From contig DASXXT010000435.1 of NCBI GenBank assembly GCA_036502965.1, forward strand, positions 1-9,206: a DNA stretch of 9,206 nucleotides, read 5' to 3'. This stretch comes from Roseiarcus sp036502965. GTDB lineage: Bacteria; Pseudomonadota; Alphaproteobacteria; Rhizobiales; Beijerinckiaceae. Positions 5,867-9,206 of this stretch are shown one piece after another. Under the pieces are notes generated by a model that did no database searches, was not told where the DNA came from, and was given only the letters and a program-made list of their open reading frames with translations. Position numbers and translations under genes: made by a program. Position 1 is the stretch's first letter. Each line of letters opens with the position of its first letter.

Positions 5867-6685
5867 CTAGCCCGCCATCTCGGCCGCGCGAGCGCGAGCA
5901 GCCGCCGTCGCACTGGCCATGAGGTCGTTGAGCCCCCCGGGACCCTGAAGCACCGCGAGGGCGGCGGCGGTGGTGCCGCCCGGGGAAGTGACGTTGCGGC
6001 GCAGCGCCGCGGGCGAGGTCGCGCTTTCGCGGCGCATCAACTCCGCCGCGCCCTCGACAGTGCCGCGCGCCAGATTCATAGACACTTCCGCGGGGAGACC
6101 CAATTTTTCGGCGGCGGCGGCGAGTGCTTCGGTAAGGGCGAACACATAGGCCGGCCCTGACCCGGAAATCGCCGTCACCGCGTCGATCGCGCCCTCGTCA
6201 TCAAGCCAGAAGAACGCCCCGACCGCGCCGAGGAGGCGCTCGCACCAGCGCCTTTGCACTTCATTGACGGCCGCGTTGGCGAAGGCGGCGGTGACGGCCC
6301 GGCTGATTGCGGCCGGGGTGTTGGGAATGGCGCGCACCACGGCGCGCGCCATGGGAAGGCGCGCGAGAAGATTGGCGATGGTCTTGCCCGCAATGATGGA
6401 GAGCAGGAGCGTGTGCTCTCCGGCAAGCGCGGTGATCTGCGGTGCGACCTGATCGAGGCTCTGCGGCTTGACGGCAAGCACTAGCATCTCGGGGGGCGGG
6501 GCCGCGATGTGAGGGTTGAGCGCAACGCCCCGGCCCGCCGCGAGCGACGCGATCTCGGATGAAGCATTGGGCTCGAGAATAGTCAGCGAGGATGCAGAGA
6601 GTCCGGCGTCGAGCCAGCCTTGCGCCATCGCTCCCCCCATTTTCCCCGCCCCTACCAGGACGAGGCGCGCCGGCCATTGGGTCAT
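5867..6685 (-). CDS. proC: Pyrroline-5-carboxylate reductase
   Basis: A 272-residue protein of the usual length for ProC, which reduces 1-pyrroline-5-carboxylate to L-proline with NAD(P)H, the last step of proline synthesis, in the cytoplasm. The Rossmann motif GAGKMG is at 12-17, followed by the family stretches AVKPQ (71-75), IPNTPA (120-125), SGSGPAY (174-180) and TSPGGTT (233-239); the last two build the substrate pocket and dimer interface. All are intact. The ATG at 6685 has GGGAG seven bases upstream. The gene is first in a probable operon with the TetR-type regulator (65-base gap) and the LysE-type exporter. It is divergent from the L,D-transpeptidase gene, with which it shares a 275-base control region. 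Confidence 0.95.
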   Translation of the reverse strand: MTQWPARLVLVGAGKMGGAMAQGWLDAGLSASSLTILEPNASSEIASLAAGRGVALNPHIAAPPPEMLVLAVKPQSLDQVAPQITALAGEHTLLLSIIAGKTIANLLARLPMARAVVRAIPNTPAAISRAVTAAFANAAVNEVQRRWCERLLGAVGAFFWLDDEGAIDAVTAISGSGPAYVFALTEALAAAAEKLGLPAEVSMNLARGTVEGAAELMRRESATSPAALRRNVTSPGGTTAAALAVLQGPGGLNDLMASATAAARARAAEMAG

Positions 6686-6760
6686 TCTTCACTCCCGTCA
6701 CATTAGGCGAGACGCGGGAACATCTTGCGTGATTGTCGCATTTTTGCCTCGGTCGGCAGC

Positions 6761-6908
6761 TTTCGGCAAACGAGTTCTAAAGTAGGTTGGACTCAACCGT
6801 CGGGTTTCGCTAAAAGCTTTGTGGCGAAACCTGGACGGGGACCTCCAGGCGGGCGCTCACGGTTTCGTGAAAGGGCTCTGACGCTTCCGTTCGGTAACTT
6901 TCGTGAAA
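6761..6908. repeat. Four direct copies of TTTCGNNAAA between proC and the L,D-transpeptidase gene
   Basis: Copies lie at 6761-6770 (TTTCGGCAAA), 6805-6814 (TTTCGCTAAA), 6863-6872 and 6899-6908 (both TTTCGTGAAA). A near match in the opposite direction lies at 6820-6829 (TTTCGCCACA on the minus strand). The last two copies have TTTC/GAAA half-sites. My reading of the rest of the window on both strands found no other exact copy. The arrangement suggests operators for an unknown DNA-binding protein acting on one or both divergent genes. Confidence 0.6.
6803..6831 (+). promoter_or_regulatory. 8-bp hairpin in the presumed leader of the L,D-transpeptidase gene
   Basis: GGTTTCGC (6803-6810) pairs perfectly with GCGAAACC (6824-6831) around a 13-base loop. 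If the transcript of the gene at 6961 starts before 6803, this is the first stem of a leader. Its right arm can instead pair with 6861-6868, giving alternative folds. A smaller stem, GGTTG/CAACC, precedes it at 6785-6798. Confidence 0.4.
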
Positions 6909-6912
6909 CCGT
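6859..6912 (+). terminator. 15-bp hairpin followed by a T-rich tract, possible attenuator of the L,D-transpeptidase gene
   Basis: ACGGTTTCGTGAAAG (6859-6873) can pair along its whole length with CTTTCGTGAAACCGT (6898-6912): 13 Watson-Crick pairs and two adjacent G-U pairs, around a 24-base loop. TAAGTTTTATGG (6913-6924) follows. This is the form of an intrinsic terminator, placed 48 bases before the ATG at 6961. The loop is longer than usual and the U tract is interrupted. The same bases also fit a pair of operators for a protein, so the RNA reading is an inference. Confidence 0.4.
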
Positions 6913-6960
6913 TAAGTTTTATGGTAAGAAAATCATTAGTGTGAGATCGACGGGGCGGCG

Positions 6961-7584
6961 ATGAAGACGAATGTGGTCATTGTGGGGCTTGTGCTGGGGG
7001 TGGCGGCTTTGGCGAGCGGCTGCACGCCGGTCATTCAATCCGGGCTTCCCGACCCGCAGCTCTCGGCGCGCGACAAGCAGATGATGGCGCTTGCGGAGCC
7101 GGACGAGTGGACGATTCCCACCCGCCGCAGCATCGTCCAGTATCAAACGCCCGAGAAACCAGGCACCATCATCGTCGATACCACCAACAACTATCTCTAT
7201 TACATTCTGCCCCACGGCCAGGCGGTCCAATACCGCATCGCAAGCGGCGCCGAGTATATGGGGTGGACAGGCCGCGCCGAAGTCGGAGCGATGAAAGAAT
7301 GGCCGACCTGGATGCCGACGGCTTCGATCATGGAGCGCTGGCCGCAGTTCCAGGTCTACAAGCAGCACGGCCCGCTCGAAGGCCGATGGGACAATCCGCT
7401 GGGCGCGCGCGCACTCTATCTCTTCCAAAATGATCGTGACACGCTCATCCGCATCCACGGCACCAACGAGCCGTCGGAAATCGGGGGGCATGTGTCGTCA
7501 GGCTGCATCCGCATGCGCGACATGGACGCAATCGACCTCTATAGCCGGGTGCACCTCGGCACTCCGGTGGTGGTGATCAGCTAG
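6961..7584 (+). CDS. L,D-transpeptidase (YkuD domain) lipoprotein
   Basis: A 207-residue protein. The N-terminus is a lipoprotein-type signal: Lys2, a hydrophobic run at 5-17, then ALASGC with Cys21 as the likely lipidated residue (Ala at -3 is acceptable but not ideal). The catalytic YkuD domain spans about 68-206: HGTNEP at 166-171 and SSGCIRM at 179-185, with His166 and Cys182 as the catalytic pair. The stretch NPLGARALYL at 145-154 is also typical. Such enzymes form 3-3 cross-links in peptidoglycan or attach proteins to it, in the periplasm. The ATG at 6961 starts just before the signal; the ribosome binding site is weak (GGGGCGG, 6951-6957). The leader holds the repeats and hairpin described separately. 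The gene ends three bases before converging amn. Confidence 0.93.
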   Translation: MKTNVVIVGLVLGVAALASGCTPVIQSGLPDPQLSARDKQMMALAEPDEWTIPTRRSIVQYQTPEKPGTIIVDTTNNYLYYILPHGQAVQYRIASGAEYMGWTGRAEVGAMKEWPTWMPTASIMERWPQFQVYKQHGPLEGRWDNPLGARALYLFQNDRDTLIRIHGTNEPSEIGGHVSSGCIRMRDMDAIDLYSRVHLGTPVVVIS

Positions 7585-7587
7585 CCC

Positions 7588-9072
7588 TCACCGGAACGGC
7601 GGTTCGTCGAAGCTCCTGAGCTTGCGTGAATGCAGGGTCTCGTCCTGACTCTGCAACAAGCCGATCGCGGCGATGCCGATCTGCAGATGCTCGGCGATGG
7701 CTCGCTCGTAAAAGGCGTTGGCCGCGCCCGGCAGCTTGATCTCGCCGTGCAGCGGTTTGTCGGAGACGCAGAGCAGCGTTCCGTAGGGCACGCGCATTCG
7801 GAAGCCCTGGGTGGCGACGGTCGCCGATTCCATGTCGACGGCGATGGCCCGCGAGATATTGATGAGCCGCCGCTCCTTCGACCAGCGCAATTCCCAATTG
7901 CGGTCGTCGTCGGTGACGACTGTGCCGGTCCGCAAGCGGCGCTTGAGCGCTTCGCCGCGATCGCCCGTGACCTTGGCCACCGCCTCCTGCAGCGCGACCT
8001 GCACTTCGGCCAGCGCCGGGATCGGCGTCACCGGCGGCACCGCCTCGTCGAGGATGTTGTCGCGCCGAAGATAGGCGTGCGCCAGCACATAGTCGCCAAT
8101 CACCTGCGACTGCCGAAGCCCGGCGCAATGACCGACCATCAGCCAGCAATGCGGCCGTAAGACCGCGATATGGTCGGTGATGGTCTTAGCGTTCGAGGGC
8201 CCGACGCCGATGTTGACAAGACTGATCCCGCGCCCATCAGCGCGCACGCAATGATAGGCGGGCATCTGGAAGCGATGCCAAGCGACAGTCCCCACGCGCG
8301 CTTCCGCCTCGGCCGGCGAAATCGACGAGTCGATGACCAGGTTGCCGGGCAAAATGACTTTCTCGACGCCCGTTCCGGCGTGCAGCTGCTTCAGACCCCA
8401 CTGCACGAATTGGTCGACATAGCGGTGGTAGTTCGTGAGCAGCACCCAGGGCTGCATCGCCCGCCAGTCGGAGCCAGTATAATGCACGAGGCGGCGGAGC
8501 GAATAATCGACGCGGGGCGCGTCGAACAGGGCGAGCGGCCGCTCGGGGCCGAAGTCGAATTCGCCGTCCGCGGTCTCGTCGCCAATCGTGGCCAGCGAAG
8601 GCACGGGAAAGAACCGTGCCAGCTCCGCGGCGTCGGCGCCCCCGCCGCGCGTCAACTCGTCGCCGCTTTCGATCACGTAAGGGTAGGGGATCTCCTGCGC
8701 GCCGACACCGACCTCGATCGTGGCTCCGTACTCCGTCACGAGCGGCTCAAGCTGCTCGAGCAGATAGGCGCGAAACTCCGCTGGCTGCGTGACCGTCGTC
8801 GTGTAGACGCCAGCCTCGCTGAACTTGGCGAACGCGCGCGCGCTCGAGAGCGCCGGGCCGCTCGGTGCATAAGTAAGGCGCAGTTCGGGATACCGGAATA
8901 AGGCGCGCGTCGCCGCCGACGGCGGTTCGCCGCCCTTAAGAAAGCGCTCAACTGCGCCATGCAACGCCTGCGTCGCATCATCGTACAGGCGAACGAGCCG
9001 GTCGACCGCCTCATAGGGGGTTTCCACCCGCTCGAACGGACCCCTTACGTTGTCGATCGACGGGACAAGCAC
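7588..9072 (-). CDS. amn: AMP nucleosidase
   Basis: A 494-residue protein, close to the 484 residues of E. coli Amn. It hydrolyses AMP to adenine and ribose 5-phosphate in the cytoplasm and helps set the AMP pool and salvage of purines. The N-terminal Amn domain (about 15-200) contains EIPYPYVI (127-134) and IGDETADG (163-170). The catalytic nucleoside-phosphorylase-like domain contains NIGVGPSNAKTITDH (287-301), VDMESATVATQG (412-423) and CVSDKPLHGE (435-444), where Asp438 is the likely catalytic acid. The end, LHSRKLRSFDEPPFR, nearly equals the E. coli C-terminus as I recall it. The start is GTG at 9072, with GAGGAG nine bases upstream. The frame is open further upstream, but I see no better start. 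It follows a RidA-family gene after 67 bases in the same direction. Confidence 0.96.
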   Translation of the reverse strand: MLVPSIDNVRGPFERVETPYEAVDRLVRLYDDATQALHGAVERFLKGGEPPSAATRALFRYPELRLTYAPSGPALSSARAFAKFSEAGVYTTTVTQPAEFRAYLLEQLEPLVTEYGATIEVGVGAQEIPYPYVIESGDELTRGGGADAAELARFFPVPSLATIGDETADGEFDFGPERPLALFDAPRVDYSLRRLVHYTGSDWRAMQPWVLLTNYHRYVDQFVQWGLKQLHAGTGVEKVILPGNLVIDSSISPAEAEARVGTVAWHRFQMPAYHCVRADGRGISLVNIGVGPSNAKTITDHIAVLRPHCWLMVGHCAGLRQSQVIGDYVLAHAYLRRDNILDEAVPPVTPIPALAEVQVALQEAVAKVTGDRGEALKRRLRTGTVVTDDDRNWELRWSKERRLINISRAIAVDMESATVATQGFRMRVPYGTLLCVSDKPLHGEIKLPGAANAFYERAIAEHLQIGIAAIGLLQSQDETLHSRKLRSFDEPPFR

Positions 9073-9139
9073 CGAAACGGTCTCCTCGAAGATGAACTCA
9101 GGCCGGCGTCCCGGAGCCGGACACGGCGCCGCGCGCAGC

Positions 9140-9206
9140 TTAGCTCGTCGCGGCGATGCAGGCGATCTCGACGGTATAAGCCGGCGCTGCGAGCTTGGCC
9201 TCGACC
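9140..9206 (-). CDS. C-terminal end of a RidA (YjgF/YER057c/UK114) family protein, cut by the window edge
   Basis: Only the last 22 codons and one extra base are present: VEAKLAAPAYTVEIACIAATS and a TAA stop (9140-9142). The pattern of a hydrophobic start, then 'P-x-Y-x-VEI-x-x-IA', matches the last strand of RidA proteins, which hydrolyse reactive enamine/imine intermediates. The active-site region of the family lies outside the window except for this strand, so activity cannot be judged. It is upstream of amn, 67 bases apart, and probably co-transcribed. The family call rests on a short stretch and on the usual company of amn in related genomes as I remember it. Confidence 0.65.
   Translation of the reverse strand, partial: VEAKLAAPAYTVEIACIAATS

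Noticed and set aside
6725..6964. 79-codon plus-strand frame (TTG start) covering the leader and overlapping the L,D-transpeptidase start by ATGA
   Set aside because: The ATGA overlap is tempting, but third positions are not GC-rich, no ribosome binding site precedes the start, and the protein is basic and low in pattern. The repeats and hairpin explain the stretch better.

Overview
The window looks like chromosomal DNA of an alphaproteobacterium, most likely of the order Hyphomicrobiales (Rhizobiales). The base composition is GC-rich, third codon positions are GC-rich, genes are tightly packed, and the gene set (a Tat-exported metallophosphoesterase, AsmA, proC, an L,D-transpeptidase lipoprotein, AMP nucleosidase with a RidA protein) fits that group. 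This placement rests on style and gene content only. I see no rRNA or tRNA gene, CRISPR array, transposase, integrase or plasmid gene.

Layout from left to right. (1) Positions 1-748, plus strand: the 3' end of an alanine-rich helical protein of unknown function, then a complete 70-residue acidic coiled-coil protein. (2) Positions 749-1066: a non-coding gap with an AT-rich cluster of inverted repeats that may be a two-way terminator. (3) Positions 1067-2854, minus strand: an AsmA-family membrane protein. (4) Positions 2855-3223: a divergent control region with an exact TTAA-N7-TTAA, the form of a CtrA box. (5) Positions 3224-4426, plus strand: a small unknown protein and a Tat-exported metallophosphoesterase. 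(6) Positions 4430-6685, minus strand, read in the order proC, TetR-type regulator, LysE/RhtB exporter: probably one operon. The exporter seems to use a CTG start codon. (7) Positions 6686-6960: a divergent control region between proC and an L,D-transpeptidase gene. It holds four direct copies of TTTCGNNAAA and a 15-bp hairpin next to a T-rich tract. (8) Positions 6961-7584, plus strand: the L,D-transpeptidase lipoprotein. (9) Positions 7588-9206, minus strand: a RidA-family gene (only its 3' end is present) followed by amn, AMP nucleosidase.

Most functions are housekeeping: envelope maintenance (AsmA, L,D-transpeptidase, metallophosphoesterase), proline synthesis with a linked regulator and exporter, and purine nucleotide turnover. 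I did not find an evident new multi-gene system. The most unusual signals are non-coding: the repeat and hairpin array before the L,D-transpeptidase gene, the AT-rich inverted-repeat cluster after asmA, and the CtrA-like box.
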